Positions 25,367-32,605 of a stretch of DNA of 64,000 nucleotides are shown in pieces (position 1 is the stretch's first letter; every line of letters starts with the position of its first letter). This DNA is from Pseudotabrizicola sp051200875. Its GTDB lineage: Bacteria; Pseudomonadota; Alphaproteobacteria; Rhodobacterales; Rhodobacteraceae. The notes beneath the pieces were generated by a model that was given only the letters and a program-made list of their open reading frames with translations, searched no databases and was not told the DNA's origin. The position numbers and the translations under genes were made by a program. The DNA lies in NCBI RefSeq assembly GCF_051200875.1, contig NZ_CP195191.1, positions 3,844,001 to 3,908,000 of the forward strand. The letters are read 5' to 3'.

Positions 25367-25747
25367 GTGATCGACACCTTCAAAGAAATTCAACAGGCGC
25401 TGGATGCGTCCCCGCATTTGCTGCGGTTGGGGCGGCTGTTCAGTGAAACCGTGCTGATCGAGGTGGATGGGCAAGAGTTTTACCTGTCCTTTGAAAAGGG
25501 TCGTCTGGACAGCGTGGTCGAAGGGCCAAGCCGCAAGACGCCATGGCGTTTTGCCTTGCGGACCGATGGCGAGGCCTTGGCCAAATTCTGGCAGGCCCGA
25601 CCCAAGCCGGGGTTTCATGACATCTTTGGTCTGGTCAAGATCGGCCGGGGCCGGATTGACGGCGATATCCTGACGCTTGTGAAGAACCTGCGGTTCTTCA
25701 AGGAAGTTCTGGCCCTTGGCCGCGCTATAGAGGAGTTGGCGGCATGA
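25367..25747 (+). CDS. Small SCP2-like (sterol carrier domain-type) protein
   Basis: A 126-residue protein begins at GTG 25367 (VIDTFKEIQQALDASPHLLRLGRLFSE) with GGGAGG 7 bp upstream. Upstream in-frame codons to 25259 cover the operator region and are unlikely to be translated. The middle (ETVLIEVDGQEFYLSFEKGRLDSVVEG) and the end (IKIGRGRIDGDI-type strand then hydrophobic helix) look like an SCP2 lipid-binding fold, but this is a weak match by eye. It overlaps the following hydrolase by 4 bp and shares its operon. A role in handling a hydrophobic pathway intermediate would be speculation. It is not CatC, which has a different sequence and length. Confidence 0.6.
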   Translation: MIDTFKEIQQALDASPHLLRLGRLFSETVLIEVDGQEFYLSFEKGRLDSVVEGPSRKTPWRFALRTDGEALAKFWQARPKPGFHDIFGLVKIGRGRIDGDILTLVKNLRFFKEVLALGRAIEELAA

Positions 25748-26601
25748 GCGTTGAGCCGATCATCGGGCGGTATCTGACCGTCACCATCCAAGGCGCGCCC
25801 CGCCGGATTTACTTTGAAGAGGCCGGGCAGGGCCGCCCCGTTCTGTGCTTGCACACCGCCGGGGCCGATACGCGCCAGTGGCGGCATCTGATGAATGATG
25901 CAAGCGTGACCGAAAACCACCGTCTGATTGCCTTTGATATGCCGTGGCACGGCAAATCCCTGCCGCCCGAAGGGTTCGAGACGCAGGAATACCTGCTGAC
26001 GACCGAAGCCTATATCGAAACGGTTTTGGCTGTGATCGACGGTCTCGACCTTGACCGTCCTATTCTGGCAGGCTGTTCCATGGGCGGGCGCATTGCCCTG
26101 CAACTCGCGGCGCTGCATGGCCACAAGTTCAGCGGGTTCATCGCCATCGAGGCATCCGACTTCCAGCCTGCATGGTATGATATCGACTGGTTCCACCGCC
26201 CTGATGCGCATGGTGGAGAGATGGGGGCGGCGCTGGTTTCGGCCAATATCTCACCCTATGCGCCGAAATCTGAACGCTGGAATACGCTGTGGATGTTCAT
26301 GCAAAGCGGGCCGGGCGTGTTCCGCGGCGACCTGAGTTTCTACACCCGTGATGACAGTCTGATTGGCCGTCTGGGCCAGATCAATACCAGCAAGACCCCG
26401 GTGCATCTGCTGGTGGGGGCCTATGACCTGACCTGCACACCCGAAGATGCCGCTCGCACGGCGCGCGCCATTCCGGGGGCGACCATCGCGGTGATGGACG
26501 AGCTGGGCCATTTCCCGATGAGCGAGCATCCCGAAGGCTTCCGCCCCTTCTTTGTGGCGGCCTTGGAAAAGATGACCCGGTCGCGAGCCGCCGCCGCCTG
26601 A
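25744..26601 (+). CDS. alpha/beta hydrolase, probable 3-oxoadipate enol-lactonase
   Basis: This 285-residue alpha/beta hydrolase has an oxyanion strand PVLCLHTAGADTRQW, a nucleophile elbow LAGCSMGGRIALQLA (Ser at G-C-S-M-G), acid around LLVGAYDLTC and His in DELGHFPMSEHPEGF. In the catA/catB/BKACE context it would hydrolyse the enol-lactone to 3-oxoadipate (CatD/PcaD step). The sequence is not the canonical PcaD type (compare the gene at 52833), so it may act directly on muconolactone or another lactone. It overlaps the SCP2-like gene by ATGA. Confidence 0.72.
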   Translation: MSVEPIIGRYLTVTIQGAPRRIYFEEAGQGRPVLCLHTAGADTRQWRHLMNDASVTENHRLIAFDMPWHGKSLPPEGFETQEYLLTTEAYIETVLAVIDGLDLDRPILAGCSMGGRIALQLAALHGHKFSGFIAIEASDFQPAWYDIDWFHRPDAHGGEMGAALVSANISPYAPKSERWNTLWMFMQSGPGVFRGDLSFYTRDDSLIGRLGQINTSKTPVHLLVGAYDLTCTPEDAARTARAIPGATIAVMDELGHFPMSEHPEGFRPFFVAALEKMTRSRAAAA

Positions 26602-26629
26602 TCCCGCCATTGCACGAGGAGGAGGAGCC

Positions 26630-26770
26630 ATGTGCAAGTACGCTGATAAACCCTGTCCCGGAGGTCCGCGCCACAAGATCGAAGAGGCGCCGTGGCGCTT
26701 CTTTACCGAGGAGGAGCGCCGCGTGATCGAACTGCGCGCGGCACCTCAACAAACTGCGCCGCTGTCCTGA
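26630..26770 (+). CDS. 46-residue small protein of unknown function
   Basis: The ATG at 26630 has a very strong ribosome site (GAGGAGGAGGAG just upstream) and is 28 bp after the hydrolase stop. The product opens MCKYADKPCPGGPRHKIEEA and continues PWRFFTEEERRVIELRAA. Two cysteines spaced C-x6-C and a charged helical second half are visible. I do not recognise it. Its place between the enol-lactonase and BKACE genes and its translation signal argue that it is real. It is too short and too different to be muconolactone isomerase. Confidence 0.55.
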   Translation: MCKYADKPCPGGPRHKIEEAPWRFFTEEERRVIELRAAPQQTAPLS

Positions 26771-26827
26771 CCCCTGACCGCGCCCTTTGGATTGCAAACC
26801 GGGGCGCGGATGAAAACGGAAACACCT

Positions 26828-27688
26828 ATGTCAAAACCCTGCATCATCTGCGTGGCCATCACTGGCAGCCTGCCGACCAAAGCCAACAATCCGGCTGTGC
26901 CGATCACTGTTTCAGAACAAGTGGAATCGACACATGAGGCCTTTGAGGCCGGGGCAACCATCGTCCACGCCCATGTGCGCAATGACGATCAGACCCCGTC
27001 TTCAGACCCCGAGAAATTCGCGCGTCTGAAGGAAGGTTTGGAAAAACACTGCCCCGGCATGATCATCCAGTTTTCCACCGGGGGCCGGTCAGGCGCGGGC
27101 CAGACGCGGGGGGGCATGCTGCCCTTGCGCCCCGATATGGCTTCGCTCTCTGTTGGGTCGAACAATTTCCCGACGCGCGTCTATGAAAACCCGCCGGAAC
27201 TGGTGGAATGGCTGGCCTCGGAAATGCTGACCTATGGCGTCAAGCCCGAGATTGAGGCCTTTGACCTGAGCCATATACTGAAAGCGAAGGATATGGCGGA
27301 TAAGGGCCTGCTTGCGGGGACGCCCTATGTGCAGTTCGTGATGGGCGTGAAGAATGCGATGCCGGTGGATCGCGATGTGTTTGATTACTATATCCACACC
27401 GTGAAACGCCTGTTCGGGGCGGATGCGGCGTGGTGCGCGGCTGGGATCGGGCAGAACCAGCTCACGCTGAACGAATGGGCCATCGCGGCGGGTGGTCATG
27501 CCCGCACGGGGCTGGAAGATAACGTGCGTCTGGACCGCGACCGTCTGGCCCCCAGCAATGCCGCCTTGGTCCGCCGGGCCGCCGATATTTGCGAGAAAAA
27601 CAACCGCCCTGTGGCCACATGGGCCGAGGCGCGACGCATTCTGGGCCTGCCGCAGCCGGGCACAGTAAAGTCAGGAGTTGCAGCATGA
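26828..27688 (+). CDS. beta-Keto acid cleavage enzyme (BKACE, DUF849 family)
   Basis: This 286-residue TIM-barrel protein of the BKACE/3-keto-5-aminohexanoate cleavage enzyme family has the Zn site in IVHAHVRND, QFSTGGRSGAG, PEIEAFDLSH and AGIGQNQLTLNEWAIAAGGHARTGLEDN. Family enzymes react a beta-keto acid with acetyl-CoA to give acetoacetate and a new acyl-CoA. With 3-oxoadipate the product would be succinyl-CoA plus acetoacetate. That fits its location between an enol-lactonase and a CoA-transferase and would replace thiolase PcaF. Start at 26828 (MSKPCIICVAITG) follows family usage. It overlaps the CoA-transferase A gene by ATGA. Confidence 0.88.
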   Translation: MSKPCIICVAITGSLPTKANNPAVPITVSEQVESTHEAFEAGATIVHAHVRNDDQTPSSDPEKFARLKEGLEKHCPGMIIQFSTGGRSGAGQTRGGMLPLRPDMASLSVGSNNFPTRVYENPPELVEWLASEMLTYGVKPEIEAFDLSHILKAKDMADKGLLAGTPYVQFVMGVKNAMPVDRDVFDYYIHTVKRLFGADAAWCAAGIGQNQLTLNEWAIAAGGHARTGLEDNVRLDRDRLAPSNAALVRRAADICEKNNRPVATWAEARRILGLPQPGTVKSGVAA

Positions 27689-28389
27689 AAAAGGTCTATC
27701 CGAACGCGGCAGTGGCGCTTGATGGGTTGCTGTTTGACGGGATGATGATTGCTGCCGGTGGCTTTGGGCTTTGCGGCATTCCGGAATTGCTGATTGCGGC
27801 AATCCGTGAGGCGGGGACGAAGGGTCTCACGGTTGCGTCGAACAACGCCGGTGTTGACGGCTTTGGCCTTGGCCAGCTTCTGGAGACGCGGCAGGTGAAG
27901 AAGATGATCTCGTCCTATGTGGGCGAGAATGCCGAGTTCATGCGACAGTATCTGTCGGGCGAGCTGGAACTGGAATTCAACCCTCAGGGTACGCTGGCGG
28001 AACGGATGCGGGCCGGTGGCGCGGGCATCCCGGGGTTCTACACCGCGACGGGCGTGGGCACAGTGATTGCCGAGGGCAAGGATGTGAAGACGCTCGACGG
28101 CAAGGATTACATCCTTGAGCGCGGGATCGTGGCCGATCTGGCGATTGTAAAGGCGTGGAAGGCCGATCCGTCGGGCAACCTTGTCTTCCGCAAGACCGCG
28201 CAGAATTTCAACGTACCTGCCGCGACCTGCGGCAAGACCTGCGTGGTCGAGGTTGAAGAAATCGTGCCGCTCGGTTCGCTGGACCCCGATACCATCCACC
28301 TGCCGGGCATCTATGTCCACCGCATCATCCAAGGCCAGCACGAGAAGCGCATCGAACAGCGCACCGTCCGCAAAAAGGAGCAAGCATAA
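27685..28389 (+). CDS. 3-Oxoacid CoA-transferase subunit A
   Basis: This 234-residue CoA-transferase family I alpha subunit has SNNAGVDGFGLGQLLETRQVKKMISSYVGEN, LELEFNPQGTLAERMRAGGAGIPGFYTATGVGT and the glycine-rich DGMMIAAGGFGLCGIPE. It transfers CoA from succinyl-CoA to acetoacetate (ScoA) or 3-oxoadipate (PcaI). The overall sequence looks more like ScoA than PcaI. Together with BKACE, acetoacetate is the logical acceptor, regenerating succinate and giving acetoacetyl-CoA. Its start overlaps the BKACE stop and its end overlaps the B-subunit gene. Confidence 0.9.
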   Translation: MKKVYPNAAVALDGLLFDGMMIAAGGFGLCGIPELLIAAIREAGTKGLTVASNNAGVDGFGLGQLLETRQVKKMISSYVGENAEFMRQYLSGELELEFNPQGTLAERMRAGGAGIPGFYTATGVGTVIAEGKDVKTLDGKDYILERGIVADLAIVKAWKADPSGNLVFRKTAQNFNVPAATCGKTCVVEVEEIVPLGSLDPDTIHLPGIYVHRIIQGQHEKRIEQRTVRKKEQA

Positions 28390-29015
28390 TGCCATGGGAT
28401 CGCAATCAGATGGCCGCGCGCGCGGCGCAGGAGTTGCAGGACGGTTGGTACGTGAATTTGGGCATCGGCATTCCGACCCTTGTTGCGAACTATATCCCCG
28501 AGGGGGTTGAGGTCACGCTGCAATCGGAAAACGGGATGCTGGGCATGGGGCCTTTCCCGTTCGAGGGCGAGGAAGATGCCGATCTGATCAACGCGGGCAA
28601 GCAGACGATCACGGAATTGCCGCAGACCGCCTACTTTGACAGCGCGCAGTCTTTCGCGATGATCCGGGGCGGCAAGATCGCCATGGCGATTTTGGGTGCG
28701 ATGGAAGTGGCCGAGAACGGCGATCTGGCGAACTGGATGATCCCCGGCAAGCTGGTCAAGGGCATGGGCGGCGCGATGGATCTGGTTGCGGGCGTGGGCC
28801 GTGTTGTGGTGGTGATGGACCACACCTCAAAGCATGGCGAGACAAAAGTGCTGAAAGCCTGCACCCTGCCCCTGACCGGTAAAAGCGTCGTAGACCGCAT
28901 CATCACCAATCTGGGTGTGCTAGATGTGGTCGAGGGTGGTTTGAAAATCGTCGAACTGGCCGATGGTGTGACCGAGGCCGAACTGCGGGCCGCCACCGAG
29001 GCCACGCTGGTCTGA
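28389..29015 (+). CDS. 3-Oxoacid CoA-transferase subunit B
   Basis: This 208-residue beta subunit has the catalytic Glu in LQSENGMLGMGP, GIGIPTLVANYIPEGV near the N-terminus, IRGGKIAMAILGAMEVAENGDLANWMIPGK and VVMDHTSKHGETKVLKACTLPLTG. It pairs with the upstream alpha subunit. It is the last gene of the aromatic operon. No thiolase follows, so acetoacetyl-CoA or 3-oxoadipyl-CoA must be split by an enzyme encoded elsewhere. Confidence 0.92.
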   Translation: MPWDRNQMAARAAQELQDGWYVNLGIGIPTLVANYIPEGVEVTLQSENGMLGMGPFPFEGEEDADLINAGKQTITELPQTAYFDSAQSFAMIRGGKIAMAILGAMEVAENGDLANWMIPGKLVKGMGGAMDLVAGVGRVVVVMDHTSKHGETKVLKACTLPLTGKSVVDRIITNLGVLDVVEGGLKIVELADGVTEAELRAATEATLV

Positions 29016-29694
29016 CGCTTTCACAAATCGAAGGTCGGCCTGTGCAGAGATCATGAGAAAGGCATGCCTTCAGCCGACGCTCTGATTTTTTCTCGCCCGA
29101 TTGACGGACATCCGTCCTGGCCCGGTGGCACTTGCGCAAGCTTTGGTTCAGTTATGAATATTGAACTTGCCCGTTGTTCGAGTTTTCCAGAAGCTTCCCC
29201 AGACGGTCCGCTTTGAAAGCAGTTGATGCAAGACAAATACATCTGCACACACCTGCGTTTGTTCAAGACACGGCTGGCATCGGTGGACAGGCTCCAGTTT
29301 CGGACCACATGTCAACAAAGTCCCAGTCGGACCGGGCGGCAGTCTCCGCGCTGTGCGACAGTGATCTCATCGCCCCGGAGGGTGTTAGCGAAGTTCAACT
29401 GTGACCTCCGATATCCCCGTCAGATTGTGACGCAGATAAGGCATCTGCATCAGTTTCGGGGCATCGGGCAGGGCCCCGAGTTCGGCGACTGGGTCGGCTG
29501 CTATGCACTCTGCAAGTTCAGCCAGACGTCGCGCTTGCAGTGCGCCAGTTCGAGGTCCAACTCCGGTGCGGTCGGCGTCGACAGAAAACGGGCATCGGTC
29601 GCGGCAGAGACGTCGGGTGGCAGGGGTAGCTCGCCGTGTCAGGGTATCGTTTCGATGTCGGCATCCTGGCCGCGGCCAAGCCGACGCTGCGGCC
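29016..29694. other. Gene-poor junction between the catabolic island and the phage/plasmid-like region
   Basis: No recognisable gene is present. A reverse-strand open frame at 29385-29708 has no family resemblance and arginine-rich, out-of-frame-looking composition. The stretch probably contains a recombination junction, with the 3' part of the gene starting at 29760 lost. Confidence 0.4.
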
Positions 29695-29760
29695 CTAGGG
29701 TGTCCCACTCAGGCGGCGGGCGAGGCGGTTGATCTGGACGGCGGAGAGGTTGGTGAACAT
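29695..29760 (-). pseudogene. Truncated start of an unknown small gene
   Basis: A strong ribosome site (GAAGGAGG) and ATG at 29760 begin MFTNLSAVQINRLARRLSGTP and stop after 21 codons. The translation signal is better than the product, so this is probably the surviving 5' end of a gene cut by rearrangement, lying 11 bp behind the small protein at 29772-29993. Confidence 0.4.
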
Positions 29761-29771
29761 CGGGGCCTCCT

Positions 29772-29993
29772 TCAGGCGTTCTTGATGTGAGCGGAGCGGC
29801 CCTCAGTGGTGACCACGTAGATCATCGTGCGGCTGTCGCCGAAGGTGGCGGCGAAGGCCTCGGCCTGATCGATCCGGTCAAACCGGGCGCGGATGCGGGT
29901 CGCGGGTTTCGACCCGCGGCAGGCGATGAAGTGGTCGGCGGCGGCGAGGCAATTGGCCTCGTGACCGGTGATGGCGTGGGTCTTGGCAGGCAT
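29772..29993 (-). CDS. 73-residue conserved-type small hypothetical protein
   Basis: Start ATG at 29993 has GGAGGT 5 bp upstream. The product opens MPAKTHAITGHEANCLAAAD, then HFIACRG, and ends with TMIYVVTTEGRSAHIKNA. The sequence has the feel of small proteins I associate with Rhodobacterales mobile regions, but I know no function. An upstream in-frame ATG at 30083 lacks a ribosome site and is rejected. Confidence 0.55.
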   Translation of the reverse strand: MPAKTHAITGHEANCLAAADHFIACRGSKPATRIRARFDRIDQAEAFAATFGDSRTMIYVVTTEGRSAHIKNA

Positions 29994-30084
29994 CGGGAAC
30001 CTCCGTTTCAAGGTGTCGCAGACATTGCCGGGACCATCCGAAGAGCAAGTCCAAATCACTGACTTAATTGGAGAATGTCGCAAG

Positions 30085-30222
30085 ATGGGGCTGTCGCGGC
30101 GCGCCTATGCGGCCTTGCGTGGGTTCCAGACGTACGCGGAGCGGCCTCAGGTGCGCACCCGCGCACCCAAAGCGCGCACCCAGGGCGCGGACCCAGATTT
30201 TTGTTCTGTCACTAGCGGTTAG
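30085..30222 (+). CDS. Possible short protein fragment (weak)
   Basis: MGLSRRAYAALRG resembles the opening of some phage DNA-packaging or terminase-adjacent proteins (SRRAYA motif), but the rest is arginine-rich low complexity caused by three GCGCACCC copies at about 30153-30187. It is probably the decayed 5' end of a phage gene. Confidence 0.2.
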   Translation: MGLSRRAYAALRGFQTYAERPQVRTRAPKARTQGADPDFCSVTSG

Positions 30223-30230
30223 ACGCGCCT

Positions 30231-30287
30231 AGGCCCCCCGCATACGTCTCCCTTCCGGGAGAACCTAAGGCGGGGGGACGGGCCCAA
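30231..30287. repeat. Nested palindrome
   Basis: CCCCCCGC (30234-30241) pairs with GCGGGGGG (30270-30277), and inside it TCTCCC (30247-30252) pairs with GGGAGA (30257-30262). The outer arms are extended by GGCC on the left and GGCC on the right. It lies in a gene-free gap downstream of the DUF6362 and HTH genes and could be a terminator-like or replication/packaging structure. Confidence 0.45.
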
Positions 30288-30363
30288 GAGCGGCGGCGGG
30301 AGCAGGGGTGAGGGCGTGGAATGAAGCGATCCGTCGCCTGCACCCTTCGCCATCTTGCCTTCT

Positions 30364-30885
30364 TTATGCGTCAAAACCCGGGAAAGTGTCGCGCCCGAAG
30401 TTCGACGGATCGGGCCGGTTGTCGTCGGCGTCCGCCCCGCTTTCGCGCGGGGTTGTGCGGGCGCTTGCGGTGAGGGGTTTTGCGCCCTTGCCTTTGCCCT
30501 TTGATTTATCTAGCTTTTCTAGCTTCTTCGAAATGGTCAGAAGGGCGGCCACCCAGCGCCGCCAGGCCGTCGATCGCACAACCCCGGCCCTGATGCACAC
30601 CTGCCGCCAGCGGGCGCCCTCGGCCCGGAGCCAGACGATCCGGGCGTCTTCGGGGTTCAGCATCAGGAGCCAGTCGAAGCATTCCTCCATTCGGCTGATG
30701 GCGGCTGCGCTGGGGATCACCCGCATCGGCCGTTCCGGTGTGTAGCCGTAGGCGTGTTTCGCGTCGTGGACGACAGGCGGCCAAGAATTGCCATAGCCGC
30801 GGGGGCGATCCTTCTCGGGTAGGTTCCTCAGGGTGTAGGCGGCTTCTTCGAGACGATCCTCGATCTCGCGGGGCGTCAGGCGCAA
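30364..30885 (-). CDS. DUF6362 family protein
   Basis: The start is a TTG at 30885 (LRLTPREIEDRLEEAAYTLRNLP) with GAAGGAG 6 bp upstream, giving 173 residues. Family features are NSWPPVVHDAKHAYGYTPERPMR, ISRMEECFDWLLMLNPEDARIVWLRAEGARW and an HTH-like RAGVVRSTAWRRWVAALLTIS. DUF6362 proteins are common in alphaproteobacterial prophages and may be DNA-binding. The C-terminal tail (about 45 residues, KGKGKGAKPL onward) is low complexity. It is 16 bp after the HTH gene in the same operon. Confidence 0.75.
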   Translation of the reverse strand: MRLTPREIEDRLEEAAYTLRNLPEKDRPRGYGNSWPPVVHDAKHAYGYTPERPMRVIPSAAAISRMEECFDWLLMLNPEDARIVWLRAEGARWRQVCIRAGVVRSTAWRRWVAALLTISKKLEKLDKSKGKGKGAKPLTASARTTPRESGADADDNRPDPSNFGRDTFPGFDA

Positions 30886-30901
30886 TGGGGGCTCCTTCGG
30901 G

Positions 30902-31831
30902 CTAGTAGATTTGGTGGACGCGCAGGGTGGCCTCGGTGACGAGGCCCGCCCGCAAGAGCGCATCGCGCTGGGTGTTCGTGACGGCGCTGGGCGGCACGTA
31001 GGTGCCCGAGTTTAGCCAGGCGGCCAGGCGCGCCAGCCGATCCTCAGGGCTCACGGCTGGGCCTCCGGGTGCCACGGCAGGGCCAGCGCCAGCTTCTCCA
31101 GCCCCTTGCGACCGTGCCGCTTGGGCGATCCGCTTGGCATGGCGTGCCGCGATCGCCTGGCTGAAGTAATCCCACGTCCGGATCGGACTGCCTCGGGGCT
31201 TGGCCGTCCGTTCGATGATCACCGGTAGGACGTCCAACTCGAGGTCGTAGCCTGCCTTCAGCCAAGCGCCGATCGTGGCCGTGGTGCCAGTGATCGCCGC
31301 CCTGGCGGTTTGGGTCATCCCCTCGCCGCAGGCGGCCAGACAGGCGGCCTCTGCCGCGTCGAGATCGGGGCCTTCGTCGTCAGCCGAAACCTCGACCCGG
31401 CCCTCGCGCGTCGCGCCCGCGTGACGCGCGGTAGTAATTACTGGTTCTTTACTTACAGGGTTAGTGTCCAGATTCTGGACACGGCTTTTCGCGAAATTTG
31501 GACACGGCTTTGGGGTCGAACCATGTCCAGAATCTGGACATGGCTTTGGGGCAAATTCATCCTCAAAGCCGAGGAAGTACCGGGTCGTCCGCTGGCGTTT
31601 TGTGTCATCGTCGAGGCGCCGTTCGCGACGGATCAGCCCGGCCTGTTCCAGCTTGTCGAGGTGGGTGTTGAGGCTGGCGCGGGAGATTTCGGCATCGGCC
31701 GCCAACTGGTCCTGCGACGGGAAGCACCCGTAGTCCGGGTTGTGCCGGTCGCAGAGATGCCAGAGGACGAGCTTGGTCGCAGGCGCAAGCCCGCGCTGCT
31801 GGATCGCCCAGTTGGTGGCTCGATGGCTCAT
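30902..31831 (-). CDS. Helix-turn-helix (winged) protein, phage/plasmid replication-type
   Basis: This 309-residue protein has an N-terminal winged HTH: KLVLWHLCDRHNPDYGCFPSQDQLAADAEISRASLNTHLDKLEQAGLIRRERR, found in phage or plasmid replication-associated proteins. A linker contains two related segments, PKPCPDSGHGS and PKPCPNFAKS. The C-terminal half (about 180-300) is helical, including LDVLPVIIERTAKPRGSPIRTWDYFSQAI, a segment seen in Rep-like proteins of alphaproteobacterial mobile elements. Its start overlaps the stop of the upstream small gene (ATGA). The exact role is unknown. Confidence 0.7.
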   Translation of the reverse strand: MSHRATNWAIQQRGLAPATKLVLWHLCDRHNPDYGCFPSQDQLAADAEISRASLNTHLDKLEQAGLIRRERRLDDDTKRQRTTRYFLGFEDEFAPKPCPDSGHGSTPKPCPNFAKSRVQNLDTNPVSKEPVITTARHAGATREGRVEVSADDEGPDLDAAEAACLAACGEGMTQTARAAITGTTATIGAWLKAGYDLELDVLPVIIERTAKPRGSPIRTWDYFSQAIAARHAKRIAQAARSQGAGEAGAGPAVAPGGPAVSPEDRLARLAAWLNSGTYVPPSAVTNTQRDALLRAGLVTEATLRVHQIY

Positions 31832-32022
31832 GAGCTTGCCGTCACCGTCAGCCGCTTCACGATCGCCTCCATCAGAGCGATCCGCAGATGCGCGTCGTCC
31901 TGGCGCATCTTTCCGGCCCGCACCCGGGCCCAATAGAACTGGCGGCGCAGGTCAAGTTCGCGCTGGGCCTCGGCGATCAGCGCAGGGACCGGAAACCGGC
32001 CTTCAGGGGTGAGTTTGATCAT
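31828..32022 (-). CDS. 64-residue hypothetical protein
   Basis: It begins MIKLTPEGRFPVPALIAEAQ and is mostly one or two charged amphipathic helices (RRQFYWARVRAGKMRQDDAHLRIALMEAIVKRL). A GGGGG run precedes the ATG at 32022; an in-frame ATG at 32034 is an alternative start. It is sandwiched in an operon between the excisionase-type HTH gene and the winged-HTH gene, overlapping the latter. No family recognised. Confidence 0.6.
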   Translation of the reverse strand: MIKLTPEGRFPVPALIAEAQRELDLRRQFYWARVRAGKMRQDDAHLRIALMEAIVKRLTVTASS

Positions 32023-32035
32023 CTGCGCCCCCATC

Positions 32036-32290
32036 TCAGCGCCGCCCGACCACGGCCTTGTGCTGGCCGGTCTTGCGGGCTTCCTGATCGCGCAACCAGT
32101 CGCGGACGGCCTCCTTCCGGTAGAGCACCTTGCGGCCAACCCGCACGCAGGGCGGCCCCACGCGCCGGGTTTCCCAGCGCTGCAACGTGTCGACCGAAAG
32201 GGCCAGTTGCCGGGCTAGTTCCGCCCGATCAAGCCAGCCATCCAAGAGCGCCGGATCGGCGCCTGCGTCCTTCAAGTGATTGGTATCCAT
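32036..32290 (-). CDS. Excisionase/MerR-type helix-turn-helix protein
   Basis: This 84-residue protein contains an HTH_17-type DNA-binding domain: LDRAELARQLALSVDTLQRWETRRVGPPCVRVGRKVLYRKEAVRDWLRDQE. Such proteins act as excisionases or small regulators in integrative elements. The ATG at 32290 has GGAG-type sequence upstream; further upstream in-frame Met (32416) lies within a repeat and is rejected. It is the first gene of the reverse-strand phage-like operon (32290 to 30364). Confidence 0.75.
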   Translation of the reverse strand: MDTNHLKDAGADPALLDGWLDRAELARQLALSVDTLQRWETRRVGPPCVRVGRKVLYRKEAVRDWLRDQEARKTGQHKAVVGRR

Positions 32291-32363
32291 GGGTTTCTCC
32301 TCGCGCCGCCGCCCCGGGGATCGGGGCCGGTCATCGGCCAGGAGAGGCAAGCACAGGGCAGGG

Positions 32364-32415
32364 ACCGGCGAAGAGGCGGAAACCGGCGGAAAGGAAAAGG
32401 GAATTACGCCGGTCA
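32364..32415 (+). repeat. 52-bp inverted repeat, left arm
   Basis: Matches the reverse complement of 33224-33275 at about 46 of 52 positions, including a 23-bp identical block with two GGCGGAAA units. The pair flanks the gene at 32606-33199 and this arm lies in front of the divergent HTH operon. Confidence 0.75.
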
Positions 32416-32605
32416 CGCTGGACCGTAGTTCAACCGGCGAAATGCACCGCGCAACCGGCTTGCTTGGCGACAGGTTTATGACAATCTGAAGGGGAGCAGT
32501 TCACAACAGATTCGCCGAAACGTCGCCGCGCCCGGAAGGGCGAGGTGCACGGCCCCTATGCGTTCAGGGGCCGGAAAAAAGGAGGGTGGTGACGGGAGGC
32601 AGGTG

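Noticed and set aside
26630..26770. Possible catC (muconolactone isomerase)
   Set aside because: Half the expected length and no sequence resemblance.
29385..29708. 107-codon reverse-strand frame in the junction region
   Set aside because: Arginine-rich composition, no recognised domain and a weak start; treated as junction DNA.
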